A stretch of 64,000 bases of DNA from an uncultured Eubacteriales bacterium (GCA_900543085.1 UQQF01000004.1:1-64000); one strand, 5' to 3'; positions 30,700 to 39,199 are shown, numbered from the stretch's first letter. Program-made: numbers and translations. The notes: generated by a model not told the origin, from the letters alone.

Positions 30700-32667
30700 T
30701 CAGCAGAGCTTGGCGCCGGCGGGGATGGAGTCGTCCACCATGATGAGGTGAAGCGCCTCCTCGCCCTTCTCCTTGTGCACGGCGGAGATGAGCATACCGT
30801 TGGACTCAAGACCCATCATCTTGCGCGGCGGCAGGTTGACGATGGCGACCAGGGTCTTGCCGACCAGGTCTTCCGGCTGGTACCACTTGTGGATGCCGGA
30901 GAGGATCTGGCGGTCGACGCCCGTGCCGTCGTCGAGGATGAACTTCAGGAGCTTGTCGCTTTTCTTGACGGCCTCGCAGCTCTTGACCTTGACGACGCGG
31001 AAGTCCGACTTGCAGAAGGTGTCGAAGTCGACGTTCTCGGTCAGCTGCGGCTCCAGCTCTATGGGAGGCAGGGCGGCCTTGCGGGCTTCCTCCTCGAGCT
31101 TTTCAAGCTCGGCGAGCTCCTTTTCCATGTCGATGCGCGGGAACAGCGTGTCGCCCTTGTGGACGGTCACGTCGGCGGGCAGGGCGCCCCACTCACCGGC
31201 GGCGTCCCAGGTGCGCAGCTCCTCGGGCACGCCGATCTGGTCGGCGGCCTTGACGGTGCTCTCGGGCATGAAGGGGGTCAGCAGCTGGGTGCAGATGCGC
31301 AGGGTCTCCAGCAGGTTGTACATGACGGCGGCCAGGCGGGGCTTGTTGGCCTCGTCCTTGGCGAGCACCCAGGGGGCGGTCTCGTCGATGTACTTGTTCG
31401 CGCGGGAGATCACCTTGAAGACCTCCTCCAGGGCGGCCTGGGTCTGGAAGGTGTCCATAAGCTTTTCATACTTGCCGCGCAGCTCGCAGGCCATGGTCTT
31501 CAGCTCGCAGTCCATGGGGTCGTCCACGCGCTCGGTGCTCAGCGTGCCGTCGAAGTACTTGACGGCCATCGCGACCGTGCGGCTGAGCAGGTTGCCGTAG
31601 TCGTTGGCGAGGTCGGAGTTGATGCGGGAGATGAGCAGCTCGTTGGAGAAGTTGCCGTCGGAGCCGAGCGGGAACTCGCGCATGAGGAAGTAGCGCAGGG
31701 CGTCCACGCCGAAGCGTCCGGCGAGGATGTAGGGGTCGACGACGTTGCCCTTGGACTTACTCATCTTGCCGCCGCCGAGCAGCAGCCAGCCGTGGCCGAA
31801 GACCTTCTTCGGCAGCGGCGCGCCCACGCTCATGAGCATGGCGGGCCAGATGATGGAGTGGAAGCGGACTATCTCCTTGCCGACCATGTGCACGTCGGCG
31901 GGCCAGTACTTGTCCAGGCCGTCGCGCTCGTCGTTCATGTAGCCCAGGGCGGTCATGTAGTTGAACAGGGCGTCCACCCAGACGTACACGACGTGACCCG
32001 GGTCAAAGTCCACGGGGATGCCCCACTTGAAGCTGGTACGGGAGACGCACAGGTCTTCAAGACCGGGGTCGATGAAGTTCTTTATCATCTCGTTCACGCG
32101 GCTGGCCGGCTCCAGGAAGGTGCCGGAGAGCAGCAGCTCGCGCACGGGCTCGGCGTACTTGCTGAGCTTGAAGAAGTAGGCCTCCTCCTCGGCGTACTTG
32201 ACGGGGCGGCCGCAGTCGGGGCACTTGCCGTCGACCAGCTGGCTCTCTGTCCAGAAGCTCTCGCAGGGGGTGCAGTACATGCCGGAGTACTTGCCCTTAT
32301 ATATGTCGCCGTTGTCGTACATCTTCTTGAAGATGCGCTGCACGGCCTTGACATGGTAGCCGTCGGTCGTGCGGATGAAGCGGTCGTTGGAGATGTTCAT
32401 AAGCTTCCAGAGGTCGAGGATGCCGCCCTCGCCCTCGACGATGCGGTCGACGAACTCCTGGGGCGTGCAGCCGGCCTCCTTGGCCTTCTCCTCTATCTTC
32501 TGGCCGTGCTCATCCGTGCCGGTGAGGAACATAACGTCATAGCCGCACATTCGCTTGTAGCGCGCGATGGTGTCCGTCGCGACCGTGCAGTAGGTGTGGC
32601 CGATGTGCAGCTTGTCCGACGGATAATAGATGGGTGTTGTGATGTAGAATGTGCCTTTCTCGCTCAT
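30700..32667 (-). CDS. metG: Methionyl-tRNA synthetase
   Basis: 655 residues, the full length of the MetG1 type with C-terminal tRNA-binding domain. The class I signatures are PSDKLHIGHTYCT (HIGH) and KMSKSKGN; four cysteines in YCTPCESFW...CPDCGRPV form the zinc knuckle; the C-terminal OB-fold reads DFRVVKVKSCEAVKKSDKLLKF...QILSGIHKWY (Trbp111-like). It charges initiator and elongator tRNA-Met. No T-box is visible in the short leader. It precedes the PPC-domain gene. Confidence 0.98.
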   Translation of the reverse strand: MSEKGTFYITTPIYYPSDKLHIGHTYCTVATDTIARYKRMCGYDVMFLTGTDEHGQKIEEKAKEAGCTPQEFVDRIVEGEGGILDLWKLMNISNDRFIRTTDGYHVKAVQRIFKKMYDNGDIYKGKYSGMYCTPCESFWTESQLVDGKCPDCGRPVKYAEEEAYFFKLSKYAEPVRELLLSGTFLEPASRVNEMIKNFIDPGLEDLCVSRTSFKWGIPVDFDPGHVVYVWVDALFNYMTALGYMNDERDGLDKYWPADVHMVGKEIVRFHSIIWPAMLMSVGAPLPKKVFGHGWLLLGGGKMSKSKGNVVDPYILAGRFGVDALRYFLMREFPLGSDGNFSNELLISRINSDLANDYGNLLSRTVAMAVKYFDGTLSTERVDDPMDCELKTMACELRGKYEKLMDTFQTQAALEEVFKVISRANKYIDETAPWVLAKDEANKPRLAAVMYNLLETLRICTQLLTPFMPESTVKAADQIGVPEELRTWDAAGEWGALPADVTVHKGDTLFPRIDMEKELAELEKLEEEARKAALPPIELEPQLTENVDFDTFCKSDFRVVKVKSCEAVKKSDKLLKFILDDGTGVDRQILSGIHKWYQPEDLVGKTLVAIVNLPPRKMMGLESNGMLISAVHKEKGEEALHLIMVDDSIPAGAKLC

Positions 32668-32726
32668 AGCGATACCTCCGTTATATTTCTCCCATGCCGG
32701 GTGGTCTTCGTTTTCCAGACTTTAAT

Positions 32727-32753
32727 AGTATAACAATCCGAGCCTCCCGTCAA
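32727..32753 (-). promoter_or_regulatory. Likely promoter of metG
   Basis: TTGACG (32753-32748) and TATACT (32732-32727) on the minus strand with a 15-base spacer, slightly short; TACTAT two bases further would give 17. Confidence 0.55.
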
Positions 32754-32795
32754 GCACCAGACGCCGTTTTTTGACCCCGCTCATCCTTAAAAATG

Positions 32796-33635
32796 TCAGA
32801 AGATGCCCGGTATCACCCGCGCCAGCGCCAGTCCTGCGACCGCCGAGAGCGCGTTCGCCGTCACGGCGTAGCCCACGCTCCTGCGTGCGGACTTCCCGCC
32901 CCGCAGCGGCAGCTCGCGCCGGTATATTACGGCCTCGACAAAGGTGACGAACAGCTCCATAATTATGAACACGCCGGTGAACATTCCCGAGAAATAGTGC
33001 ACGATATTCACCGCCAGGTTCAGCGCTATCTGCGTGAGCGTGTTCACCAGCGCTATGCACAGCAGCTCCCGGCGCGAGCGGAAGCCGAACGCCAGCGCCG
33101 CTATAAGCTCCAGCGCTATCGTCAGCACGCAGCGCGCGGCCAGCGATAGCAGCTCGCGCAAATAGTCATAGCTGCGATGCACATCCATGCCCTCGGACGA
33201 AAGCTCCGCCGTGTAGTAGCTGTCAAAGGCGTAGGCGCTCATCGCCTCCGAGGAGAGAAACGTCCCGCTCTCCGGGAAGTAAAGCAGTATCTTGAAGTTG
33301 TCCGGCGGGTAGTAGCCCCAGCGCATACCGCCGTCCGAGCAGTCGAACACCTCGTTCAAAAAGTAGAAGCCGTCCGCGTCCTCGTAGGCGCGGAACGCCT
33401 CCCAGACGGCCAAGTCCGGCACCTCGTCCCTTTCCGTCGGAACATAGTCGTCCCGCTCCGAGGAGTGCGGGCCGCGCGAGGGCTCCCGGCACAGCAGCGT
33501 GCCGTACACCGGCTCGTCCGGCAGGTTTTCAAAATTCACCGTAACCGACGGCTTGGGTCCCGTGTCCGCATACGCACCGGTGGAAAGTGCAAGAGCCAGC
33601 GCGAGTATGAGCAGTGTCCTGAACAGCTTTTTCAT
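32796..33635 (-). CDS. Secreted/membrane protein of unknown function (279 aa)
   Basis: ATG at 33635 chosen for AGGAGGACAAG; an earlier in-frame ATG lacks a site. Residues 1-22 are a signal peptide (KKLFRTLLILALALALSTGAYA). Residues 25-160 form an extracellular region with many acidic and aromatic residues, after which five hydrophobic segments follow (from RCVLTIALELIAALAFGF to ALSAVAGLALARVIPG). This layout, an outside sensor domain plus a membrane bundle, recurs in Clostridial hypothetical proteins. No function is known to me. Confidence 0.7.
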   Translation of the reverse strand: MKKLFRTLLILALALALSTGAYADTGPKPSVTVNFENLPDEPVYGTLLCREPSRGPHSSERDDYVPTERDEVPDLAVWEAFRAYEDADGFYFLNEVFDCSDGGMRWGYYPPDNFKILLYFPESGTFLSSEAMSAYAFDSYYTAELSSEGMDVHRSYDYLRELLSLAARCVLTIALELIAALAFGFRSRRELLCIALVNTLTQIALNLAVNIVHYFSGMFTGVFIIMELFVTFVEAVIYRRELPLRGGKSARRSVGYAVTANALSAVAGLALARVIPGIF

Positions 33636-33714
33636 CTTGTCCTCCTGTTTGTCACGCGGATTGGCCTGCATATATTTAAAAAAGCGCCCACTGCATGTGG
33701 ACGCTTTCAGGTTT

Positions 33715-34359
33715 TTACAGCGCGCTGTCCAGCTCGGCCGCGTCTGCGGCGAGCAAAGAGGCTCCGGAGGCGATAAGCTGCTCGCGCGTGCGGAAGCCCC
33801 AGGTTACGGAGATGCAGTCCACGCCGGCGGCCTTGGCCGTCTCGATGTCGACCTCGCTGTCGCCTATGTAGACGGTGCGCTCCGGCGCGGCGCCGAGCTG
33901 GCGCATGACCTCCAGCAGCGTGTCGGGCGCGGGCTTGCGGCGTATGCCCTCGCGGTCGCCGACCGTCGTGGCCACCAGGCCGCCGAACCACCTCTCCCCC
34001 AGCTCGCGCGCGGCGGCGTCGGGCTTGTTGGAGACTATCGCGCAGCGCACTCCGCGCGACTTCAGCCGCTCCAGCAGCGCCATGACGCCGGGGTACGGCG
34101 CGGTCTTGACCGAGGAGTGGGCGCGGTAAAACGCCAGGTAGTCGTCAAAAACCGCCTGGTAGTTGGGGTCATCATATCCGCCCGGCACGCTCTCGGATAT
34201 AAGGTACTTCGAGCCGTAGCCCAGCCGGGCGCGGATCTGCTCGCGCGTGGCGAGCGGGTATCCGAAGTCGGCCAGCGCGTGGTTAACGCCGTCGGTCAGA
34301 TCGTCCAGCGTGTCCAGCAGCGTGCCGTCCAAGTCGAAAATTACAGTGTCGTATCTCAT
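33715..34359 (-). CDS. HAD hydrolase, phosphoglycolate-phosphatase-like
   Basis: 214 residues. All four HAD motifs are readable: DLDGTLLDT (catalytic Asp), SNKPD (motif II Ser), KPAPDTLLEVM (motif III Lys) and GDSEVDIETAKAAG (motif IV). The helical cap belongs to type C1, as in Gph and beta-phosphoglucomutase. It dephosphorylates an unspecified small metabolite. The ATG at 34359 has no Shine-Dalgarno sequence, and the promoter places the transcription start on it, so the mRNA is probably leaderless. An upstream ATG at 34374 would lie inside the -10 region. Confidence 0.9.
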   Translation of the reverse strand: MRYDTVIFDLDGTLLDTLDDLTDGVNHALADFGYPLATREQIRARLGYGSKYLISESVPGGYDDPNYQAVFDDYLAFYRAHSSVKTAPYPGVMALLERLKSRGVRCAIVSNKPDAAARELGERWFGGLVATTVGDREGIRRKPAPDTLLEVMRQLGAAPERTVYIGDSEVDIETAKAAGVDCISVTWGFRTREQLIASGASLLAADAAELDSAL

Positions 34360-34365
34360 GTGGAG

Positions 34366-34394
34366 AGCATACATCATTTTTAAAAGAAAGTCAA
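34366..34394 (-). promoter_or_regulatory. Promoter of the HAD gene, predicting a leaderless mRNA
   Basis: TTGACT (34394-34389), 17-base spacer, TATGCT (34371-34366). Only six bases separate the -10 from the ATG at 34359, so the transcript should begin at or next to the start codon. Confidence 0.7.
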
Positions 34395-34402
34395 TCCGGT
34401 TC

Positions 34403-34431
34403 TTGACAAGCACGCCGCAGTATGCTATCAT
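34403..34431 (+). promoter_or_regulatory. Promoter of tRNA-Ser(GCU)
   Basis: TTGACA (34403-34408), 17-base spacer, TATCAT (34426-34431). It is back to back with the HAD promoter, the two -35 boxes being eight bases apart. Confidence 0.9.
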
Positions 34432-34448
34432 ATATGAGCTTTGAACTT

Positions 34449-34540
34449 GCGGAAGTACCCAAGAGGCCGAAGGGGCTCCCCTGCTAAGGGAGTAGCTGGT
34501 CTGAAGCCAGGCGAGGGTTCAAATCCCTCCTTCCGCGCCA
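34449..34540 (+). tRNA. tRNA-Ser (anticodon GCU)
   Basis: Type II tRNA: acceptor GCGGAAG/CTTCCGC, anticodon loop CUGCUAA giving GCU, long variable arm (TAGCTGGTCTGAAGCCAGGCG), T arm GAGGGTTCAAATCCCTC, encoded CCA. A serine-recombinase gene lies just downstream, so it may have been an integration site. Confidence 0.96.
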
Positions 34541-34546
34541 CCGTGG

Positions 34547-34592
34547 AAAGCCTTACAGTGTTTGAGTAACGCTGTAGGGCTTTTCTTTTTTC
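34547..34592 (+). terminator. Terminator of tRNA-Ser(GCU)
   Basis: AAAGCCTTACAG with CTGTAGGGCTTT, followed by TCTTTTTT. Confidence 0.88.
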
Positions 34593-34606
34593 TCACAGCG
34601 AGGGCA

Positions 34607-35014
34607 CTATTCAGTTGTAGATGCGAGCACGACTTCAAGGCTGGGATGCAGCGTGAAGCGGCGCAGATATTTGAGTAGTGGGTTGTCATATATCTCTACC
34701 GTGTCGCCGCCTTGTATGATGAGTTTGACACCGTGCTTGTCCAGTTCTTCGATAACGGCAAGGACTTTCAGAGCGTCGCGGCCTATGCGGTCGAGATTGG
34801 TCATTAGGATGGTGTCTATCTCGTGCTGTTGGGTAAGGCGCATCAGCTCATTCAAGCCCGGGCGGTCGAAGTCGAGGCCGCTGGCGGTCTCGCGGATGAT
34901 GTGGGTGACGTTCAAGTTTAGCGTTGCCGCGAGGCCTTGTAGGGCTTGGACTTGCCAGTCAAGAGCCGTTTCACTGGGGCTGGCTGTGCGAGCGTAGATT
35001 GCAGTACGGTTCAT
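34607..35014 (-). CDS. Serine-recombinase (resolvase) catalytic domain, stand-alone
   Basis: 135 residues, only the resolvase N-terminal domain. It begins NRTAIYARTASPSETALDWQVQAL, where the Ser after YAR is the nucleophile, though spacing differs from the usual YARVS, and has LDRIGRDALKVL, the Arg-rich active-site helix. There is no DNA-binding helix-turn-helix or long recombinase domain, so it is either a remnant of an integrase or a small domain-only relative. It sits against tRNA-Ser(GCU) at the edge of an A+T-rich segment. GGGAGGCGAGC supports the ATG at 35014. Confidence 0.85.
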   Translation of the reverse strand: MNRTAIYARTASPSETALDWQVQALQGLAATLNLNVTHIIRETASGLDFDRPGLNELMRLTQQHEIDTILMTNLDRIGRDALKVLAVIEELDKHGVKLIIQGGDTVEIYDNPLLKYLRRFTLHPSLEVVLASTTE

Positions 35015-35134
35015 TTTGCTCGCCTCCCTTATTCGCTTGCCGTGTCAGCGGCTGGTGCGGGCGTAAATTACACAACAAAATAATTTTTATACCACAAGCG
35101 ACGGTTACCCTCTGCAGTAATTCCTAATTTTATA

Positions 35135-35186
35135 ATAACAGGCCAAGAGGCTCTTGCCATTGGGCAAGAGCCTCTTGGCCTGTTAT
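35135..35186. repeat. 52-bp perfect nested palindrome
   Basis: A 24-bp perfect inverted repeat around an ATTG loop (ATAACAGGCCAAGAGGCTCTTGCC read from the left is mirrored on the right in four blocks). Each arm itself holds a palindrome, CAAGAG-G-CTCTTG on the left and CAAGAG-C-CTCTTG on the right, so it can form one long or two short hairpins. No T-tract follows on the plus strand. It may be a terminator between divergent genes or a recombination or replication site linked to the resolvase. Confidence 0.8.
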
Positions 35187-35203
35187 GCACCACTTGCAAT
35201 TTG

Positions 35204-35238
35204 TTGCATATTTTAACTACAGGCGTCTATATTAATGG
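35204..35238 (+). promoter_or_regulatory. ECF-type promoter motif, copy 1 (before the LytTR gene)
   Basis: TTGCAT at 35204, then after a constant distance GCGTCTATAT at 35223. Copies with the same 19-base offset occur at 39403 and 43217. CGTC-type -10 elements are typical of extracytoplasmic-function sigma factors. Confidence 0.55.
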
Positions 35239-35282
35239 AACGTTCGATGCGTCTTCACTTTTTTCTGAAAAGGGCGGGAAAC

Positions 35283-35996
35283 ATGAGGATCGCGATATGT
35301 GACAGTGACCATGACTTTATTCAACGAGAGATTAGAGTCATCGAAAACTACTGTGCGCACTTAAATCTACAGGTGTGTTTTGATGTATATACTTCCCCCA
35401 GTTCATTGCTAAGCGCAGATGTTGAAAAATTGCAGGTCGTATTTCTTGATACAGTTTTTTCTGACACGGACGGAATAGCCCTTGCCAAGCTTATACGCAA
35501 AAGAAACCGTGAGGCAGTTGTAGTTTTTGTAACTGACCACGCTCAATACGCGATCGAGGGGTACAAAGTAGGTGCATTCCGCTACATACTAAAGAGCAAA
35601 TTGGACGCAGAGTTGGAAGCGCTCATGGACGATCTGATATCCAAGCTGTTTATCGAGGCCGAGTCGATCACTCTTAAAAGTGATGACGGCAATGAACTGG
35701 TTCCCCTGAAGGATATAGTGTACATTGAGGGGACAGGACACAGGCAAGTGCTTGTATATACCTCCGTTGATTCTAAGCCTTTAGAGTGTCGGGGATACTT
35801 GTCAGATTTAGAGGCGTCGCTCTCAGGAAAAGGGTTCATTCGACTTCAACGTGGATTTCTTGCCAATATGCGTCATGTAAAACGAATAAAAAGCTATAAC
35901 GCTACAATGAGCAATGGCGCAGTCATCCGGACTTCTACAAAAAAGTATCAAGATATATTAAAACGATACCAAGACTGGAGCGACAGCACAAACTAA
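35283..35996 (+). CDS. LytTR-family response regulator (AgrA-like)
   Basis: 237 residues from the ATG at 35283; an ATG at 35235 in frame lies at the predicted transcription start. Residues 1-120 are a receiver domain (AICDSDHDF acidic pocket, phospho-acceptor Asp56 in VVFLDTVFSDTDG, conserved Lys in RYILKSK). Residues 140-237 are a LytTR DNA-binding domain (LKDIVYIEGTGHRQVLVYTS, GFIRLQRGFLANMRHVKRI). Such regulators control peptide-signalled or toxin genes. No histidine kinase is near it; it leads an A+T-rich block of unusual genes, so the kinase may be elsewhere or the receiver may act without one. Confidence 0.92.
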   Translation: MRIAICDSDHDFIQREIRVIENYCAHLNLQVCFDVYTSPSSLLSADVEKLQVVFLDTVFSDTDGIALAKLIRKRNREAVVVFVTDHAQYAIEGYKVGAFRYILKSKLDAELEALMDDLISKLFIEAESITLKSDDGNELVPLKDIVYIEGTGHRQVLVYTSVDSKPLECRGYLSDLEASLSGKGFIRLQRGFLANMRHVKRIKSYNATMSNGAVIRTSTKKYQDILKRYQDWSDSTN

Positions 35997-36029
35997 ATAA
36001 GAGACGTCATTTCGACGTCTCTTATTGTT
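35996..36029. terminator. Bidirectional terminator after the LytTR gene
   Basis: AATAAGAGACGTC with GACGTCTCTTATT, T-rich on both sides. Confidence 0.85.
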
Positions 36030-36040
36030 CTATTCAAAGA

Positions 36041-36511
36041 TCAGTTTTGTTCTGTCACAGTGAAGTATAGCGCTCCTCCGTAGTCTGTTTCGATATATGT
36101 GATCCCTTCGTCGTTTGACAGGGCAGAACCTTCTGGCAGGAAACCATAGGTAATGTTGTAGACCTTTCCCTGACTCTCGAAGTCTCTATTAACGCTCCAA
36201 TTTCTGCCCGGCCAGTCGCCAAATATAGTGTCCATATATTCATATCGAAGCCACTCATGCCTCACAAGGTCGCACGTGAATTGTCCGTCATACCATGTGA
36301 AAAAAACAGCGTAAGTATCAGGTGTAATCTTTCCTTCATAAAGGAATTCGCCATATCTCCACTCTGAACGGTTATCTCGTGTAAAGTCAGTAGGTGTGCG
36401 CAGCAGCGGTAAACACATAACGATTACAACGGCAAGCAGTATGCTCTTTATAAGCAGCCTTCTCTTGACTGCTTTTGGCTCATTGACAGTTGTACTTGCC
36501 TTGTAATTCAT
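36041..36511 (-). CDS. Small membrane-anchored protein of unknown function (156 aa)
   Basis: AAGGAG precedes the ATG at 36511. The first 20 residues are polar, then a basic patch and one hydrophobic helix (VKRRLLIKSILLAVVIVMCLPLL) anchor the protein, leaving about 115 residues outside, rich in Tyr, Trp and Asp (YAVFFTWYDGQFTCDLVRHEW). It follows the DUF1906 gene in the same operon (43 bases between). It could hold or protect against the DUF1906 protein, like an immunity protein, but nothing in the sequence proves this. Confidence 0.65.
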   Translation of the reverse strand: MNYKASTTVNEPKAVKRRLLIKSILLAVVIVMCLPLLRTPTDFTRDNRSEWRYGEFLYEGKITPDTYAVFFTWYDGQFTCDLVRHEWLRYEYMDTIFGDWPGRNWSVNRDFESQGKVYNITYGFLPEGSALSNDEGITYIETDYGGALYFTVTEQN

Positions 36512-36553
36512 ATGCTCTCCTTATTCAGTACTGTTCAATTATATTGGAAAAAC

Positions 36554-38878
36554 TTACGCGAAAGCGAAAATAGCACTAAGCCATGTTGCCACTGTAGTAC
36601 ACAACGAAGCTACTGCGGTGCCTATTGCTGTCCCAATACCTGTCGCAACTATTATTCCACCAGCGGCATACAGAACTCCGGCCACGGCGACAGCAAGTAC
36701 AGCCGTAGTCATGTATTCTTTGACTGTTTCTTTGACTAGTTCTGCTTGCTGAACTTCATCGTCATCTATGGACAGCTTAATTTTGACTGACACAGAATTG
36801 TAAATATGCTTTGAGCTGCCAAGATAACTTTCAACAACCACAAAAGCACTAGTCTTATTATTAGCTGTACTTACACCAAAACTGATTTTTCCGTTTTCAA
36901 CGCTTTGAGTCAGCTGAAGTATAAGTTCAACACCATCATCTCCTATATCTATACCGGCGTCCGCACTCAAAGCACCCGAAACCGTTTCGAACAGCTCTGA
37001 AGTGTACGATGTATCCATTCCAACGACGTCACCGTTTGAAACAGAAAAAGTGGCGTAATTTGCCTTGTCCTGAGTCAGATCAACAAGCACAGACTGTGTG
37101 TATGTTATCTCTATCTCAATTGGGCTAATCCCGTAAGGCGGGATTTTAATTGTAGGCAAATCCCAGTTTAGTTCCAAAGGCGAAGCTATCTGTTCAGTTA
37201 CACCATTAACATTCTTAATGATATCATATACAGCCGTGCGCTTCTGATTATCTGTTACAGGAACAGTACCGGATGACATGTTACCAAATTCGGAGAACCC
37301 AAGATACATTCCAGACACAGCGTCTTTATCCAGGGGGAACGACATAAGGCCATTATTATAGCTAAAACTGTATTCATGGAACTGATCAAACGCCCAACAC
37401 TCAGGAAGCGGAAATCCCATGTTACCGCTGAAACCTGTAGACATATCGCCCACAAAACAACTGGAGGCCAAACCATACTCGTTGCATATCCTGGAGCAGA
37501 CATTTCTCGAACCATATATGCCTATATTGTAAATGTGGCCGTTGTCCTCAAAGACCTCGTTGATGCCCTCAAAATACGGCTTTACCGTACTGGAAATGTA
37601 ACCGTCCAGAACGTCGTAATCGACAGCGAAGTATATATACTCACGCATGGGAATGTCAAGAGACTTGGCTGCGGAGATTGCCTTTGCTGCATCCTCTTTA
37701 CCGAGCTCATATGTATAACGCTGTAAAGACGGAACACCTTCCTGGAAAATTGCAAAGATTCTGAGTCCTGCATTAAATATAGCTGTCATCTCGGACTTGG
37801 TCATAGCCTTAGAGAGCACAGACGGACCAGAACCTACAGTTCCAGATAGATACCTTCCAACGTATCTGTAACCAGCGGCGTAGAGGGCATGAGCTTTTGC
37901 CTCATCAAGGATCGTAGCACAATCGCAACCTTGAGCCGCCCTATTAGGATTGCCTTTGCTAAGGAGTAGCGCCATCCAAGTGTCTACGTCGCCGTTACCG
38001 GTTTCAGCAATTGAATAGCGGCTCTGGAAAGCACGGGTTTTCTCCTTGACAGCAGACGTCCACGCAGTTCCACTGGATTTGTGTCCATTACAGGTTAGGC
38101 AGAAATTAAAGAGGCGAACTGCTTCTGCGGGGTGATTGCTGTCATTGAGGATGGGCAAAAGGCTTTGAGTTCCGCTGCCGAAAATACCATCGACTGCAGA
38201 GCCTCTCTGCCCCTCAATATACTGAAGCCTCTTTATCAGCGCTTCATTCATGGATCTCTGGTATATGCCGTCACACGGAATGATGCCAATATAGTCACCG
38301 AAGTTTGCGTTAAGATACTGCTGTATCTCACGAATGTCACTCTTACCGCCGGCACTTTCAACAAGAACAAACTGATCCATGGAGAGAAGAGACTTCATGA
38401 GCTTAGCACTGATCACACCCCAGCCGAGCAAGCCGTCAATTCCTGCATCTTCCTTAAGCGTTTCTAGGCCGTCAAAGGTAGTCTGATCAATATGGCCATC
38501 ATAATTGTAATTCACATAACCATAATAGCCTTTACACCAGAGCGCAGCTTTAACAATATTATTCATATTGTTTTCGGAACTCATGATAAGCTGCAGTTGA
38601 CCACCAGTAGATGAATAGAACGACTCAAATGCGGCCTCAGTGCCGGCACCAAATCCACCGTCAACACCTGTGCCAAGCTCGTGTTGGAGTGCACGTACCA
38701 GGCCACCCATTGTTCCTTGCCCCGTGAGTCCATCCTCGGCCAAAGTCACCCAATTAGAAATGTTCCCATAGGTTTCGTTCAGCCACACCTGAGCATAGTA
38801 AACAGGAGGATCTCCGGTCACTTCTTGCGCTTGGGCTAAGTTTGCTAGTTCGTTTTGAAATTTGTTTTTGTCATTCAT
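36554..38878 (-). CDS. DUF1906 glycoside-hydrolase-like protein with peptidoglycan-binding repeats and hydrophobic C-terminus
   Basis: 774 residues from ATG 38878 (AAAGGAGCG upstream). Residues 1-320 contain four peptidoglycan-binding-like repeats with VDGxFGxGT motifs (GVDGGFGAGTEAAFES, AVDGIFGSGTQSLL and others). Residues 325-545 are the DUF1906 (Rv2525c-like) TIM-barrel domain (GCDCATILDEAKAHAL, YFAVDYDVLDGYISS, ECWAFDQFHEYSF). A beta-rich domain and finally a Gly/Ala-rich hydrophobic segment (TAVLAVAVAGVLYAAGGII onward, residues 730-774) follow. There is no N-terminal signal peptide, which is odd for a cell-wall protein. The C-terminus resembles pore-forming segments. A secreted lytic effector or prophage-type lysin are both possible. 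Confidence 0.8.
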   Translation of the reverse strand: MNDKNKFQNELANLAQAQEVTGDPPVYYAQVWLNETYGNISNWVTLAEDGLTGQGTMGGLVRALQHELGTGVDGGFGAGTEAAFESFYSSTGGQLQLIMSSENNMNNIVKAALWCKGYYGYVNYNYDGHIDQTTFDGLETLKEDAGIDGLLGWGVISAKLMKSLLSMDQFVLVESAGGKSDIREIQQYLNANFGDYIGIIPCDGIYQRSMNEALIKRLQYIEGQRGSAVDGIFGSGTQSLLPILNDSNHPAEAVRLFNFCLTCNGHKSSGTAWTSAVKEKTRAFQSRYSIAETGNGDVDTWMALLLSKGNPNRAAQGCDCATILDEAKAHALYAAGYRYVGRYLSGTVGSGPSVLSKAMTKSEMTAIFNAGLRIFAIFQEGVPSLQRYTYELGKEDAAKAISAAKSLDIPMREYIYFAVDYDVLDGYISSTVKPYFEGINEVFEDNGHIYNIGIYGSRNVCSRICNEYGLASSCFVGDMSTGFSGNMGFPLPECWAFDQFHEYSFSYNNGLMSFPLDKDAVSGMYLGFSEFGNMSSGTVPVTDNQKRTAVYDIIKNVNGVTEQIASPLELNWDLPTIKIPPYGISPIEIEITYTQSVLVDLTQDKANYATFSVSNGDVVGMDTSYTSELFETVSGALSADAGIDIGDDGVELILQLTQSVENGKISFGVSTANNKTSAFVVVESYLGSSKHIYNSVSVKIKLSIDDDEVQQAELVKETVKEYMTTAVLAVAVAGVLYAAGGIIVATGIGTAIGTAVASLCTTVATWLSAIFAFA

Positions 38879-38918
38879 CGTTAACGCTCCTTTCAAGTTT
38901 TATGATGACAACTATACA

Positions 38919-38956
38919 GAGCGCTCGATGCATATAATGTAAACGTTACTAAACGC
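38919..38956 (-). promoter_or_regulatory. Promoter region of the DUF1906 operon with shared 11-bp start-site motif
   Basis: GAGCGCTCGAT (38919-38929 on plus) lies 41 bases before the start codon, next to a TTATAT -10 on the minus strand. Upstream are two GTTTA repeats (GCGTTTAGTA and ACGTTTACAT) ten bases apart, similar to LytTR-bound direct repeats. The same 11-mer stands before the 25-residue peptide gene. The 38957-39155 stretch holds no gene I can support. Confidence 0.5.
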
Positions 38957-39156
38957 TATTTTTTGGTTTACTCTTATAAAATTGACATAGTGCGGGATTT
39001 CTCTTTCATTTACATATTTTCATTATGATTCACATTAGTTACTCGTTGTTCAAACATTCAAAATAAGAGTAGAAATATTTTATAATTTTACGTCCCACAA
39101 AAGTATATAATGCAGTAAATTAAATAAAATTTGCAGTGAACGTAGTATAATAACGT

Positions 39157-39189
39157 AAAAATCCCCCTTGGCTACAAGAGCCAAGGGGG
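39157..39189 (-). terminator. Terminator of the 25-residue peptide gene
   Basis: CCCCCTTGGCT with AGCCAAGGGGG and an ATTTTT tail on the minus strand, 11 bases after the peptide stop codon. Confidence 0.9.
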
Positions 39190-39199
39190 CGCGGTTAAA

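Noticed and set aside
30490-32733. A 747-codon open frame on the plus strand opposite metG
   Set aside because: It mirrors the codon structure of metG, a well-conserved gene on the other strand, and shows no ribosome-binding site or domain. High-GC genes commonly leave the opposite strand open.
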